Shown in pieces: positions 53,485-63,268 of a DNA stretch of 64,000 nt. Position 1 is the first letter of the stretch, and every line of letters starts with the position of its first letter. The position numbers and the translations under genes are program-made. This stretch comes from Hydrogenophaga taeniospiralis (GTDB lineage Bacteria; Pseudomonadota; Gammaproteobacteria; Burkholderiales; Burkholderiaceae_C), in NCBI RefSeq assembly GCF_020510445.1, contig NZ_JAHBAG010000001.1, forward strand, positions 1,216,501 through 1,280,500, written 5' to 3'. Below the pieces are notes generated by a model. The model searched no databases, was not told where the DNA came from, and saw nothing but the letters and a program-made list of their open reading frames with translations.

Positions 53485-53506
53485 TGAACCGCCCCGGGAC
53501 GGTTCA
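53485..53506. terminator. Hairpin at the end of the TetR gene
   Basis: TGAACCG (53485-53491) and CGGTTCA (53500-53506) pair around CCCCGGGA. It overlaps the TetR stop codon; no T-run is seen. TGAACCGCCCCGGG also resembles IS3-type terminal repeats, so it may mark an old IS end. Confidence 0.4.
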
Positions 53507-54241
53507 GCCGTCTTGAAGGGCAATCTCGCACTGAAGACAAAGTTGATCGACCCAGCTGTCCAGGGTTCGGACCTCCCCCAAGCGCTGCCGGAAATATCGC
53601 GCGCCCCAGACAGAGAGTGCGATGGCGGCTACCTGGGCACGCTCGGGTCGTGGTCCATCCCAACTATCGAACAGCGCCATCCAGCGTCGCTCCAGTCTCG
53701 CAAAGAAGCGGGTGTAGTCGCCGCGTCGTGCGAGCGAGGACTCAAGTTGGAGCAGTTGATCGTCGCAGTAGCCGGCGGCCTGAAAGTCACAGCACGCGCA
53801 GATGAAGCGGTGCAGCCGCTCCCTCCAGTTGCCCTCGGTGCGTTCGAGTTCCGTATCCAATTTCGCCAGCGCCGTGTCGGCGAGGTGGCGCGCATAGCCA
53901 ATGAGCAGTGCGTCGACGTTGGGAAAGTATTCGTACAACGTACCAATGGCGAAGCCCGACTCGAGCGCAACGTTGCGCATCGTCGCCGCCGCAGGGCCGT
54001 CGCGAGACCAAATCCGAACAAATGCGTCGTAGATGGCCAAAACCGTGAAGCGAGAGCGTCGTTGCCGCGGTCGTTTGCGCGGCTGCGCTGGTGCGCTGTT
54101 CGACTCTGCAACTCCTGCGACCAAATCCGAACGCCTTCTTTGCTTGCCTTCGCTATGCTTGGTCACAAAGTCAGTCCTTCGTCTTTTTGGCCCGGAAGGG
54201 TTCTCGCCCAATGAACCGGCACCGAGCTGGAGCGCAACCAT
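53504..54241 (-). CDS. TetR/AcrR-family regulator
   Basis: The protein has 245 residues if ATG 54241 is used; a GTG at 54166 is another option, since the first ~60 residues are Arg/Ser-rich and unstructured. HTH: RFTVLAIYDAFVRIWSRDGP, TMRNVALESGFAIGTLYEYF. The C-terminal ligand-binding half has Cys/Phe-rich helices (FICACCDFQAAGYCDDQL). It is divergent from the molybdopterin oxidoreductase gene and probably controls it. Confidence 0.85.
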   Translation of the reverse strand: MVALQLGAGSLGENPSGPKRRRTDFVTKHSEGKQRRRSDLVAGVAESNSAPAQPRKRPRQRRSRFTVLAIYDAFVRIWSRDGPAAATMRNVALESGFAIGTLYEYFPNVDALLIGYARHLADTALAKLDTELERTEGNWRERLHRFICACCDFQAAGYCDDQLLQLESSLARRGDYTRFFARLERRWMALFDSWDGPRPERAQVAAIALSVWGARYFRQRLGEVRTLDSWVDQLCLQCEIALQDG

Positions 54242-54514
54242 GGATGGAGCGGATTTTTGATTGTGCCAGCGAGAGGCACCGCGCGAACCGCAGTGTCAGT
54301 CGTTCGGCGACCCGCCGGAGCCGGTCGTTCGCGCATGGGTGTTCAGTTGCGGCCGTGAGGTCGTGACTGGTTTGGAAAGGGCAGCGGCAGAGGCGCTGCC
54401 ACAGGAGACATGTATGCACACCGATCCCTCGCGTTTCTGGCTCACTCTGTCGCTGGCCACGCCCATCACCCTCATTCAACCCTCCCGGGTGGGATATGAA
54501 CCTGACTGGAGTTG

Positions 54515-56641
54515 ATGCCGAACATGTTCGAAATCCAGACCCATTTCAGAACCTGCAACATCTGCGAGGCCATGTGCGGCCTGGAGATCAGCTACCAGGG
54601 CGGCGCCATCCTGTCGATCAAACCCGACAAGCAGGACCCGTTCAGCCATGGCCACATCTGCCCCAAGGCTGTGGCACTGCAGGACTTTCACACCGATCCC
54701 GACCGCATCCGCACACCGCTGCGCAAAGCAGGCAGCGGCTGGCGCGAGATCAGCTGGGACGAAGCCTTCGCGGAGATTGGGCAGCGGGTGCGCGCCATCC
54801 AGGCGCAGCATGGCGCCGACAGCGTGGGCGTCTACTTGGGCAACCCCAACGCGCACAACCTGGGCAACGCCGTCTTCCTGCCGCGGTTCCAGAAGGCACT
54901 GGGGAGCAGGAATCGCTACAGCTCTGCCTCGGCCGATCAGTTGCCGCACCACGTCGCCGCCAACTACATGTTCGGCGCGAGCATGGCCATTCCGGTGCCC
55001 GACATCGACCGCACGGACTTCATGCTGATCATCGGCGGCAATCCCGTCGTCTCTAACGGCAGCATGATGAGCGGCGCGGGCATGCCCGGACGCATCAAGG
55101 CCATACAAAAGCGCGGCGGCAAGGTGGTGGTGATCGATCCGCGCCGGACCGAAACAGCGAAGCTCGCCAGCGAGCACCTCGCCATCCGCCCCGAGGCCGA
55201 TGCCTTGCTGCTGTTCGCGCTGATCCGCACCGTGATCGAGGAGGGCCTGGTGGACTTCGGCCACCTCAAGGGCATGGTCGATGGCTACGACGGCATCGTG
55301 GCCGCGAGCGCAGGCTTCACGCCGGAGCGGGTCTGCGAGGCGGTGGGCCTTCCCGCTGACCGGATCCGGCGCCTGGCGCGCGAGTTCGCCACCGCACCGT
55401 CGGCCGTGTGCTACAGCCGCATGGGTGCCTCGACACAGTCCTTTGGGGGCCTGTGCCAATGGCTGACGGTGGTGTTGAACATCGTGACCGGCAACTTCGA
55501 CCGGGAAGGCGGCGCAATGTTTCCACAGCCCGCCTTCGATCTGCTCGCCCGGGTCCAGCCCAACGACCCGGACGCACGCCCTCCGCTGCGCTCGCGTGTG
55601 CGGCAACTGCCGTGCTTCAGCGGCGAGTTTCCCGTCGCCACGCTGGCCGACGAGATCCTGACCGAAGGTTCCGGGCAGATCCGGGCCATGTTCACGATCG
55701 CCGGCAACCCCGTGCTGTCCGCGCCGAACGGCGACCGTCTCGACACGGCCTTCGCACAACTGGACTTCATGGTGTCGGTGGACATCTACCTGAACGAGAC
55801 CACCCGGCACGCCGACATCATCCTGCCCGCCGCGACCGGGCTAGAAATTGCCCAGTTCGACGTGTTCTTCAACAGCTTCGCCGTGCGCAACCCAGCGAAG
55901 TACTCGCCGCCGCTGTTCCAGCCGCAGGGCAACCAGCGCCACGACTGGCAGATCCTCAAGGGCCTGATCGCCTGCCTGACCGGTACGGCGGACGACGGCA
56001 CCACGCCCGAGATGCTGCTCGATGCCGCGCTGCGATCAGGTCCTTACAAGGATCAGGGCCTGAGCCTGTCGACGCTGTCGGAGCACCCACACGGCCTCGA
56101 TCTCGGCCCACTCAGGCCGTGCGCACACGAACGCGTCAGAACCCTCAACGGGCACATCCGGCTAGCGCCCGCCCTGTTTCTGGGCGACCTGCCGCGTCTG
56201 AGCGCCGCGCTGCAGGCCGATGCGGGCGAACGCGAGCATTACCCCTTCCGGTTGATCGGCCGGCGCCTGGTGTGGAACCACAACACCTGGACGCACAACT
56301 CGCGTCGGCTGCTCAAGGGCGCGGGCCCGATCACCGTGCAGTTGCATTCGTCCGACGCAAGCCGCCTTGGCGTCAGCACCGGGCAGATGGTTGTCGTGCG
56401 CTCCCGAACCGGGCAGGTGGACATCGAGGTCGAAGTCAATGACGACATGTCCCCTGGCGTGATCAGCATCCCCCAGGGCTGGGGACACTATCGCCCCGAC
56501 ATCGGCATGCGCACGGCCGCCGGACTGCCCGGCGTCAGCATCAATAGCCTGACCGACGGTGGCCGCATCGACCCGCTCACCGGCAACGCTGCCTTCAACG
56601 GCACGCCGGTGGCCATCCGCGCATCACGTCAGATGGCCTGA
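54515..56641 (+). CDS. Molybdopterin-dependent oxidoreductase (formate dehydrogenase/thiosulfate reductase-like)
   Basis: The protein has 708 residues. The N-terminal 4Fe-4S motif is CNICEAMCGLEI followed by the fourth Cys in HICPKA. Molybdopterin-binding segments: FMLIIGGNPVVSN, VVVIDPRRTETAKLA, MFTIAGNPVLSAP, HADIILPAATGLE, and a molydop-binding C-terminal domain (VWNHNTWTHNSRRL, ISIPQGWGHY). No Tat signal is visible, so it is probably cytoplasmic. It is followed by a DUF1295 gene 29 bp downstream. The substrate is not evident. Confidence 0.85.
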   Translation: MPNMFEIQTHFRTCNICEAMCGLEISYQGGAILSIKPDKQDPFSHGHICPKAVALQDFHTDPDRIRTPLRKAGSGWREISWDEAFAEIGQRVRAIQAQHGADSVGVYLGNPNAHNLGNAVFLPRFQKALGSRNRYSSASADQLPHHVAANYMFGASMAIPVPDIDRTDFMLIIGGNPVVSNGSMMSGAGMPGRIKAIQKRGGKVVVIDPRRTETAKLASEHLAIRPEADALLLFALIRTVIEEGLVDFGHLKGMVDGYDGIVAASAGFTPERVCEAVGLPADRIRRLAREFATAPSAVCYSRMGASTQSFGGLCQWLTVVLNIVTGNFDREGGAMFPQPAFDLLARVQPNDPDARPPLRSRVRQLPCFSGEFPVATLADEILTEGSGQIRAMFTIAGNPVLSAPNGDRLDTAFAQLDFMVSVDIYLNETTRHADIILPAATGLEIAQFDVFFNSFAVRNPAKYSPPLFQPQGNQRHDWQILKGLIACLTGTADDGTTPEMLLDAALRSGPYKDQGLSLSTLSEHPHGLDLGPLRPCAHERVRTLNGHIRLAPALFLGDLPRLSAALQADAGEREHYPFRLIGRRLVWNHNTWTHNSRRLLKGAGPITVQLHSSDASRLGVSTGQMVVVRSRTGQVDIEVEVNDDMSPGVISIPQGWGHYRPDIGMRTAAGLPGVSINSLTDGGRIDPLTGNAAFNGTPVAIRASRQMA

Positions 56642-56670
56642 TTCCCTCCACATACTGTTTCCGCACGCCC

Positions 56671-57627
56671 ATGGTCTTCATCGCCTCGCTGCTGCCCTTC
56701 GCCGGCGCGTCCCTCCTGTGGTTCTTCCTGCCCGACATGGCCCAGCTCGGCTGGATCAACGGCGTCGGGCAGCTCGTGCTGTTCACGCTGGTGGTCTGCA
56801 TCCCCGCCTGGAGGACGGGGCGCCTGTCCTATGTGGACATCGGCTGGCCCCTGGGGTTGGCGCTCATCGGCCTGGTGGTTTTGGCGTTCGCGCAAGGCGT
56901 GGGCTGGCGCAAGGTGATCATCGGTCTGATCTACCTGTTCATGGGCCTGCGCATGGGTATAGGGGCGCTGAAGATGTGGCGCGCGGGGTACTTCAAGAAG
57001 GAATTCCCGCGCTACCAGTACCAGCGCCTTCGCTGGGAACGCAAAGGCATCACCAACATCCGCCTGATGATCCAGGTGGAGGCGCTGGTGCAAGGCTTCG
57101 CCAACATCTCCTTCCTGGCGTTCCCGGCCTTCGTCATCGCCACCAACCGGAGCGAGCAGGTCCATCCGCTCGAAGTCGTGGGACTGCTGCTGTGGGTGGC
57201 TGCCTTCGCGACGGAAAGCGTGGCGGACGCGCAGAAGCTGGCGTTCCTGCGCGAGATGAAGCGGCAGAACCAGACGCGCAAGGTCTGCAACGTTGGGCTG
57301 TGGCGCTACAGCCGGCACCCCAACTACTTCGCCGAATGGATGGTCTGGAACGCGCTCGTCATCGCGGCCATTCCTGCCTGGCTGGATCACCACGGCCGCA
57401 GCCCGCTGGCGCCGTGGGCACTGCTGGGCATCGGCATCCTCTACGTGTCGCGCGTCATGTACACGACGCTGGTGCACTACACGGGTGCCAAGCCTGCCGA
57501 GCACTATTCGGTGCAAAAGCGCCCGGAGTACCAAGCGTATCAGCAGGCCACCAACATGTTCTTCCCAGGGCCGACCCGGGCCGCCCAGTTGCGCGCGCCG
57601 GGCGAAACCGGGCGGCCGGTGGAGTAG
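56671..57627 (+). CDS. DUF1295 membrane protein (steroid 5-alpha-reductase-like)
   Basis: The protein has 318 residues with about seven membrane helices. The C-terminal RYSRHPNYFAEWMVWN and HYSVQKRPEYQAYQQATNMF are the conserved NADPH-binding type motifs of DUF1295/steroid reductase/isoprenylcysteine methyltransferase folds. It is probably co-transcribed with the molybdopterin enzyme, which suggests linked redox steps on a lipophilic substrate; that is inference. Confidence 0.85.
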   Translation: MVFIASLLPFAGASLLWFFLPDMAQLGWINGVGQLVLFTLVVCIPAWRTGRLSYVDIGWPLGLALIGLVVLAFAQGVGWRKVIIGLIYLFMGLRMGIGALKMWRAGYFKKEFPRYQYQRLRWERKGITNIRLMIQVEALVQGFANISFLAFPAFVIATNRSEQVHPLEVVGLLLWVAAFATESVADAQKLAFLREMKRQNQTRKVCNVGLWRYSRHPNYFAEWMVWNALVIAAIPAWLDHHGRSPLAPWALLGIGILYVSRVMYTTLVHYTGAKPAEHYSVQKRPEYQAYQQATNMFFPGPTRAAQLRAPGETGRPVE

Positions 57628-57948
57628 CGAGATCGCTCGCGGCGGTCAGAATCGATAGATATATCCGACGCTGACCCTCGACTGACTGGACTTTCAACCA
57701 GTGGGCTGTCCCTGATGGCGGCACCATATCCCGCGACACCGAGTTCCAGGAACACGGTGTGTGGGCGCGCAGGGCTGTGGGGACACCGAGATATCCCGTA
57801 CTTTGACTATTTCTCAGTAGAGCCGCATTGAGCTTGTGAAGCCGCCCCGGGGAACCAGCGGCGGTTCACTTACATTCAAGCTGCAATCTCATACCCCTCG
57901 GTTTCACCTGCTGGTGCGCTTGACCACAGCGCAAGAGGATTTAGCTTC
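57628..57948. other. 321-bp intergenic region before the LysR gene
   Basis: No gene or clear terminator is recognised. It is more AT-rich towards 57,800-57,900 and probably holds the LysR promoter. Confidence 0.4.
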
Positions 57949-58896
57949 ATGGATCGGCTTCAAAACATTGAGACCTTTGTTCGCGTTGCTCACACCCAGA
58001 ACTTCACCGAGGCGGCCAGGCAGTTGCGCGTGGCACGTTCGGTGGTGACCACGCGCATCAAACAACTTGAGGAATACGTTGGAGCACCTCTGTTCCATCG
58101 CAGCACCCGGGTTGTGCGCCTTACAGAAATGGGGCAGGCATTCCAGAGGGATTGCACAGAACTGGTCATCCGAGCGAGCGATCTCGTTGATCAAATGCGA
58201 GATGTGCGGGGATCACCCACAGGAACGTTGAGTGTTCATGCGCTCACCGGGCTGGTGCTGGGGCATTTTGCCGCGCTCATTCACGAGTTTCAGGAAACAT
58301 ATCCGGATATCCGGCTGGACTTGAATGTCAGTGATGCGGTCGTAGATCCGGTCAAAGCCGGTGTTGACTGCGCGCTGCAAATTTTCCCGGCCATGTCGAC
58401 CGAGCTGGTGTCCCGCCCACTGTTTCCTGTGCGCCGGGTTTTTTGTGCAACGCCTGAATACCTTGCGAAGCATGGCACACCAAAAGATCCGCGGGACCTT
58501 CATGACCACAAACTGGGTCTGTATTCGCGCTATCCGACGCGCGATCGCTGGACCTTTCACTACCAGGGTCAAGAGATCACGCTGTATCTCAACGGCAAGC
58601 TTTTGACGAACAGCGTGCACCTGCTGCGGGAGTATGCAATGGAGCACGCCGGTATCGTCTGTGTGCCTACCTTGGTGGCTGCAGACGCAATCAAGGCAGG
58701 GGCTCTGCAAGTGGTGCTGCCTGAGCACCTTTTGTCGTCTTTCTGGTTGAGTGCCGTCTACGCCGAGACGTCCCGCAACGCTTACAAGTTGCGGCTGTTC
58801 ATCGAGCACATCTCCGCCCAGTTCAAGCGGCTGCCACCCTGGGATGCAGACCTGATCGAACGAGGTTTGATACCGGACGCCTTGGTGGCAGGGTGA
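57949..58896 (+). CDS. LysR-family regulator of the hydroquinone operon
   Basis: The protein has 315 residues. HTH: MDRLQNIETFVRVAHTQNFT, EAARQLRVARSVVTTRIKQL. The effector domain follows (LSVHALTGLVLGHFAALIHE...). It lies directly upstream of and in the same direction as the dioxygenase genes; a palindrome with a T-N11-A site stands in the 138-bp gap. The effector is probably a pathway aromatic, by analogy with PnpR-type regulators. Confidence 0.88.
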   Translation: MDRLQNIETFVRVAHTQNFTEAARQLRVARSVVTTRIKQLEEYVGAPLFHRSTRVVRLTEMGQAFQRDCTELVIRASDLVDQMRDVRGSPTGTLSVHALTGLVLGHFAALIHEFQETYPDIRLDLNVSDAVVDPVKAGVDCALQIFPAMSTELVSRPLFPVRRVFCATPEYLAKHGTPKDPRDLHDHKLGLYSRYPTRDRWTFHYQGQEITLYLNGKLLTNSVHLLREYAMEHAGIVCVPTLVAADAIKAGALQVVLPEHLLSSFWLSAVYAETSRNAYKLRLFIEHISAQFKRLPPWDADLIERGLIPDALVAG

Positions 58897-58921
58897 TCCG
58901 GTTCAGGGGTTTACCCTGACT

Positions 58922-58944
58922 ATTGTTCTGTATATAAGAACAAT
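58922..58944. promoter_or_regulatory. LysR-type operator before the hydroquinone operon
   Basis: ATTGTTCT and AGAACAAT form a perfect 8-bp inverted repeat with spacer GTATATA, containing a T-N11-A LysR core. It is about 90 bp upstream of the first dioxygenase gene. Confidence 0.65.
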
Positions 58945-59034
58945 TCGATCAGTATGTGATGGCTACCTCAGTCCTTGTGATGGGCATACAGTGCGGCTGT
59001 TCGCAGCGCTTGCTGTACCACTCAAGGAGACAAA

Positions 59035-59541
59035 ATGGCTGTCAAATATGAAACCAAATTTGGTTCACTGAAAAGTTTCGTGAAGGGCCGCGTGGAGCCC
59101 ATTGCAGACGATGTCAAGCACTACGTCTTCTCGAATTGTTTTGATATTGCACAAAAGTCAAAGCCGTACGAGAAGGTGGTCTTCGGTAAAAACCAGATTT
59201 ACGTGCTGGAAGCCATCCGTGCTGAAGGCGCTTCCCCCTGGTTCACTTGTGCACACGACGAGTTCGTCTTGAACATGGACACCGACGTTGAAGTGCATCT
59301 GATCAAGCTCGACGCGGCACAGACGGTCCAGGACACGGAAAAGAACGGCGCGGTCTTGGTCAAGGGCGAGCCCAAGGGCCAGAAGATGGGCTGGATGAAG
59401 CTCAAGCGCGGTCACCAAGGCATGCTGCCCAAGAACACCGCCTACCAACTGCGTGCAGCTGAACCGAGTGTGGTGGTGCTGCAGACCTGCCAAGGCGACC
59501 TGTCGGTCGAAAAATGGGCTGACATCTGTCAGGCCGCTTGA
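59035..59541 (+). CDS. hapC: Hydroquinone 1,2-dioxygenase small subunit
   Basis: The protein has 168 residues with a cupin-like strand pattern (VHLIKLDAAQTV, GWMKLKRGHQGMLPKN, SVVVLQTCQGDLSVEKW), and no metal triad of its own as expected for the small subunit. Length matches the ~18 kDa HapC/PnpC subunits. It has a good AAGGAG site and is followed after 40 bp by the large subunit. It forms the heterotetramer that cleaves hydroquinone. Confidence 0.85.
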   Translation: MAVKYETKFGSLKSFVKGRVEPIADDVKHYVFSNCFDIAQKSKPYEKVVFGKNQIYVLEAIRAEGASPWFTCAHDEFVLNMDTDVEVHLIKLDAAQTVQDTEKNGAVLVKGEPKGQKMGWMKLKRGHQGMLPKNTAYQLRAAEPSVVVLQTCQGDLSVEKWADICQAA

Positions 59542-59581
59542 ACCCAACTTGCCGCAACCCAACGATTGAAAGACCGACATC

Positions 59582-60589
59582 ATGAACGCACATGCAGAAA
59601 TCGCCAAAGCCATCCATTCCCAGCCCGACCCCGTGTTGGGCTACCAAGAATTCCGGCTCGGCTCATTTGGTTTCCGGCGCGACGAATACTTCGCACACGT
59701 CTCCTGGACCACACGCGATGGTCGTCCCCTCTCGCACACGATGGACGTGCGTGAATTCCTGCGCGCACTGATGAGGGATGTGGCCTGGGGGTTCTTCTAT
59801 GGTGGCGTGAACTTCGACGACGTGATCGGGACGGTGAATCACTACAGTTCAGTGGACCTGCAAGCCGGCCACTTCAACGGCACCATGAAGTCTGCCGGCG
59901 TGGACATTCTGGAAAACTTTCCGACCGAGCAGATCCGCCGTGTTTTTGAGAACATGCTGGACGACTGGACCAATGCCACCTTTGATCCCTTTGCTGCTCC
60001 GCAGGAAACGGGATCGGCCTACGGCCGCAAGAATGGCCACAACCGTGCGGCCATCACCCGTGCGCGGGAACTGGCTACCCGCTGCGTAGGTTTGAAAGGT
60101 GATCTGGCCTTGCGCACCGACGAGCGTGGCGCCCCGGTCAACCGGCAGTTTGCCGACGTTCCTCAAGACGAGCCTGAGCTGCATCCCGAGCCAGGCTTCG
60201 AAGGCGAGGTGCATGCATTCAACCTTTTCGCCTTCCTGAGTCGTTCGCAGGTCACCTGGAATCCATCGTTCACCAGCGTGGTCAAGCACAGCTACATGTG
60301 CCCGACCACGGAAGAGCACATCCTCCCGATCATGCATTCGAATGATCGCGTCGAATGGTTCTTCCAGATGAGTGATTCGATCGACTGGGACTGCGCCGAC
60401 AAGAACACCGGCAAACCACTCGCGCGGGTCATCATGAAAGCGGGCGACATGGCGGCCATGCCGGCCTACTGCCGCCACCAGGGCTTCAGCCCCAAACGCT
60501 CGATGCTGCTGGTTTGGGAGAACGGTTCGCCCAAGCTGGTCTACGAAATCGAGAACGGCGAGGCCCCCGAAGTGCCTGTCACGTTCTGA
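59582..60589 (+). CDS. hapD: Hydroquinone 1,2-dioxygenase large (catalytic) subunit
   Basis: The protein has 335 residues. MHSNDRVEWFFQ gives H252-x-N254-x3-E258, and PAYCRHQGFS gives H299, matching in order and spacing the Fe(II) ligands His/Asn/Glu/His that I recall for PnpD of the PnpCD structure. It opens hydroquinone to 4-hydroxymuconic semialdehyde. Gene order with hapC, hapE and hapF supports the assignment. Confidence 0.9.
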   Translation: MNAHAEIAKAIHSQPDPVLGYQEFRLGSFGFRRDEYFAHVSWTTRDGRPLSHTMDVREFLRALMRDVAWGFFYGGVNFDDVIGTVNHYSSVDLQAGHFNGTMKSAGVDILENFPTEQIRRVFENMLDDWTNATFDPFAAPQETGSAYGRKNGHNRAAITRARELATRCVGLKGDLALRTDERGAPVNRQFADVPQDEPELHPEPGFEGEVHAFNLFAFLSRSQVTWNPSFTSVVKHSYMCPTTEEHILPIMHSNDRVEWFFQMSDSIDWDCADKNTGKPLARVIMKAGDMAAMPAYCRHQGFSPKRSMLLVWENGSPKLVYEIENGEAPEVPVTF

Positions 60590-60638
60590 CTCCCCAAACA
60601 TCCTCGTAATACCCCGCTCCGGCGGGACTGGAGTCTTC

Positions 60639-62147
60639 ATGAACCTCGCAGACATTGCAGCCGCGGCAGGCCTGCGCACGCCTGTACGCCACCAACTCTT
60701 CATCAACGGTCAGTTTGTCGACGCCGAATCGGGCGAGACGCTGGCCACCCTCAACCCGCACGACAACTCGATCATCACCGAGGTGTCCATGGCAGGCAAA
60801 AGCGATGTGGACAAGGCCGTGGCCGCCGCCGAAAAGGCGTTGCCAGCGTGGAGCCGCATGTCGGGCATGGACCGTGGGCGCATCCTGCTGAAGCTGGCCG
60901 ATCTGATCGAGGCCAACGCGGAAGAACTGGCCCGCCTGGAGTCGCTGGACACGGGGCATCCCATCCGGGATTCGCGCATGCTTGACGTGCCTCGCACCGC
61001 TGTGACCTTCCGCTATTTCGGCGGTATGGCCGACAAGTTTCAGGGCGAGCAGATTCCCGTGGAGGCGGGCTTTCTGAACTACACCTTGCGTGAGCCGGTG
61101 GGTGTGGTGGGCCAGGTGGTCCCTTGGAACTTCCCGCTGATGTTCACGAGCTGGAAGATGGCGCCGGCACTGGCGGCAGGCAACTGCGTTGTCATGAAGC
61201 CGGCCGAAATCACGCCGCTGTCCTCGCTGAAGATCGCCGAGCTCATGGCTGAGGCTGGAATGCCAGCCGGCGTCGTCAACATTGTTCCAGGGCTGGGTTC
61301 GGTCGCTGGCCAATACATTGCGGAACATCCCGGCATCTCCAAGGTGGCATTCACCGGCAGCACCGCAACGGGCCGCCGCATTGTGCAAGCGAGCGCAGGC
61401 AACCTGAAGAAGGTGCAGCTGGAACTGGGCGGCAAGGGCGCCAACATCGTGTTCGAAGACGCCAACCTCATGGCTGCGGTCAATGGCGCTGCCTGGGCGA
61501 TCTTCCACAACCAGGGCCAAGCCTGCATCGCCGGCTCGCGCCTGGTGCTGCACGAAAAAATCGCCGACGCGTTCCTGGAGAAGTTCATTCCCTTGGCAAA
61601 GAGCATCCGGCTTGGCAACCCGCTGGACCCGAACACCGAGATGGGGCCGGTGACCAGTCTGTTGCACCGCGACAAGGTTCTGGCCTACGTTGATATCGCT
61701 CTTCAGCAAGGCGGTGAGTTGTTGGCCGGTGGTCGTGCACCAGGCGGTGATCTGGCCACGGGGTGCTATGTCGAACCGACTGTCGTACGCGCTGGCTCCT
61801 GGAAAGATCGCGTCGCTCAGGAGGAGGTGTTTGGCCCCTTTGTCACGGTGATCACGTTCAAGAACGACGAGGAAGCGCTGCAAATCGCGAACGGAACCGA
61901 ATACGGATTGGGCGGCGGCCTGTGGACCAACAACCTGCAACGAGCCCACAAGTTTGCCCGCGAGATGAAGAGCGGCATGGTCTGGATCAACTGCTACAAG
62001 CGCGTCAACCCGGGTTCGCCGTTCGGTGGCGTTGGAGCCTCTGGCTACGGGCGTGAGATGGGCTTTGATGCCATGCGCGAGTACACCCAGGTCAAGAGCG
62101 TCTGGGTCAATGTGGACGCCCAGCTGGCGCCGCACTACCCCCGTTGA
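60639..62147 (+). CDS. hapE: 4-hydroxymuconic semialdehyde dehydrogenase
   Basis: The protein has 502 residues of the aldehyde dehydrogenase superfamily: NAD site motifs (VVPWNFPLMFTSWKMAPALA, AFTGSTATGRRIV), general base Glu in ELGGKGANIV and catalytic Cys in GQACIAGSRL. The specific substrate is assigned from its place between hydroquinone dioxygenase and maleylacetate reductase. The product is maleylacetate. Confidence 0.9.
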   Translation: MNLADIAAAAGLRTPVRHQLFINGQFVDAESGETLATLNPHDNSIITEVSMAGKSDVDKAVAAAEKALPAWSRMSGMDRGRILLKLADLIEANAEELARLESLDTGHPIRDSRMLDVPRTAVTFRYFGGMADKFQGEQIPVEAGFLNYTLREPVGVVGQVVPWNFPLMFTSWKMAPALAAGNCVVMKPAEITPLSSLKIAELMAEAGMPAGVVNIVPGLGSVAGQYIAEHPGISKVAFTGSTATGRRIVQASAGNLKKVQLELGGKGANIVFEDANLMAAVNGAAWAIFHNQGQACIAGSRLVLHEKIADAFLEKFIPLAKSIRLGNPLDPNTEMGPVTSLLHRDKVLAYVDIALQQGGELLAGGRAPGGDLATGCYVEPTVVRAGSWKDRVAQEEVFGPFVTVITFKNDEEALQIANGTEYGLGGGLWTNNLQRAHKFAREMKSGMVWINCYKRVNPGSPFGGVGASGYGREMGFDAMREYTQVKSVWVNVDAQLAPHYPR

Positions 62148-62167
62148 ACCAGATTGGCGCGACGACC

Positions 62168-63229
62168 ATGCATTCCTTCATCTACAGCGCTCTGCCGTCC
62201 CGGGTGATCTTTGGCTGCGGCAGCCTGCAGCAAGTCCGACAGGAAGTGGAGGCCCTGGGTGCTACCCGAGCGCTCGTACTCTGCACGCCGGAACAGGTGA
62301 CACTGGCTCAACAGGTCTCGGACTTGCTGGGTGACCGCTCGGCGGGACTGTTCGACCGCGCGGTGATGCACGTGCCGATAGAGACCGCCCGTGAAGCTCG
62401 GGATGTCGCTCAACGGCTGGGTGCGGATTGTGCCGTCGCCGTTGGCGGTGGATCAACGACCGGCTTGGGCAAGGCCATCGCGCTGGAGTCGGGATTGCCG
62501 ATCCTGGCCATCCCGACGACCTATGCAGGTTCGGAAATGACGCCGATCTATGGCATCACCGAATCGGGGCTCAAGAAGACCGGCAAAGATGCTCGTGTCT
62601 TGCCAAAAACCGTCATCTATGACCCTGAGCTGACCCTTGGCTTGCCCATTGGCATGAGTGTGAGCAGCGGCATCAATGCGATCGCACATGCAGCGGAAGG
62701 ACTGTACGCACACGATGGAAATCCCATCATGAGCTTTCTGGCGGAAGAGGGCATCGCTGCGATCGGACGGGCGCTGCCACTACTGAAGCAAAAGCCGGCC
62801 GATGCCGAGGCCCGAAGTGACGCGCTCTATGGCGCCTGGCTGTGCGGGTCGGTGCTGGGGCATGTGGGCATGGCGCTGCACCACAAGCTCTGCCACACCT
62901 TGGGTGGCAGCTTCAATCTGCCCCATGCCGAAACGCACACCATCGTGTTGCCCCATGCGCTGGCCTACAACGCTGCGGCTGCGCCCAAGGCGATGGAGCG
63001 CATCGCGCGAGCTTTGGATGCGCAGTCCGGCCCGCAAGCGGTCTACAACCTGGCGCTTTACAACGGCGCCCCGGTCGCACTCCGTGATATCGGCATGCGC
63101 GAGGAGGACCTGGACAAGGCCTGTGACATCGCCATGCAGAACCAGTATCCCAATCCCCGTCCGCTTGAACGAGGTCCGCTGCGGCAGTTGCTGCAAAACG
63201 CTTACGAAGGCGTGAGACCCGTTGGCTAG
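62168..63229 (+). CDS. hapF: Maleylacetate reductase
   Basis: The protein has 353 residues of the iron-alcohol-dehydrogenase superfamily: VAVGGGSTTGLGKAIAL, PTTYAGSEMTPIYGIT and the His-rich GMALHHKLCHTLGGSF and LPHAETHTIVLPHA. It reduces maleylacetate to 3-oxoadipate, feeding the beta-ketoadipate route. ATG 62168 fits the family start; the frame is open to a TTG that overlaps the hapE stop. Confidence 0.92.
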   Translation: MHSFIYSALPSRVIFGCGSLQQVRQEVEALGATRALVLCTPEQVTLAQQVSDLLGDRSAGLFDRAVMHVPIETAREARDVAQRLGADCAVAVGGGSTTGLGKAIALESGLPILAIPTTYAGSEMTPIYGITESGLKKTGKDARVLPKTVIYDPELTLGLPIGMSVSSGINAIAHAAEGLYAHDGNPIMSFLAEEGIAAIGRALPLLKQKPADAEARSDALYGAWLCGSVLGHVGMALHHKLCHTLGGSFNLPHAETHTIVLPHALAYNAAAAPKAMERIARALDAQSGPQAVYNLALYNGAPVALRDIGMREEDLDKACDIAMQNQYPNPRPLERGPLRQLLQNAYEGVRPVG

Positions 63230-63268
63230 CCGTGTGCATTCCCACCAACAACTCCAGGAGACAACACC

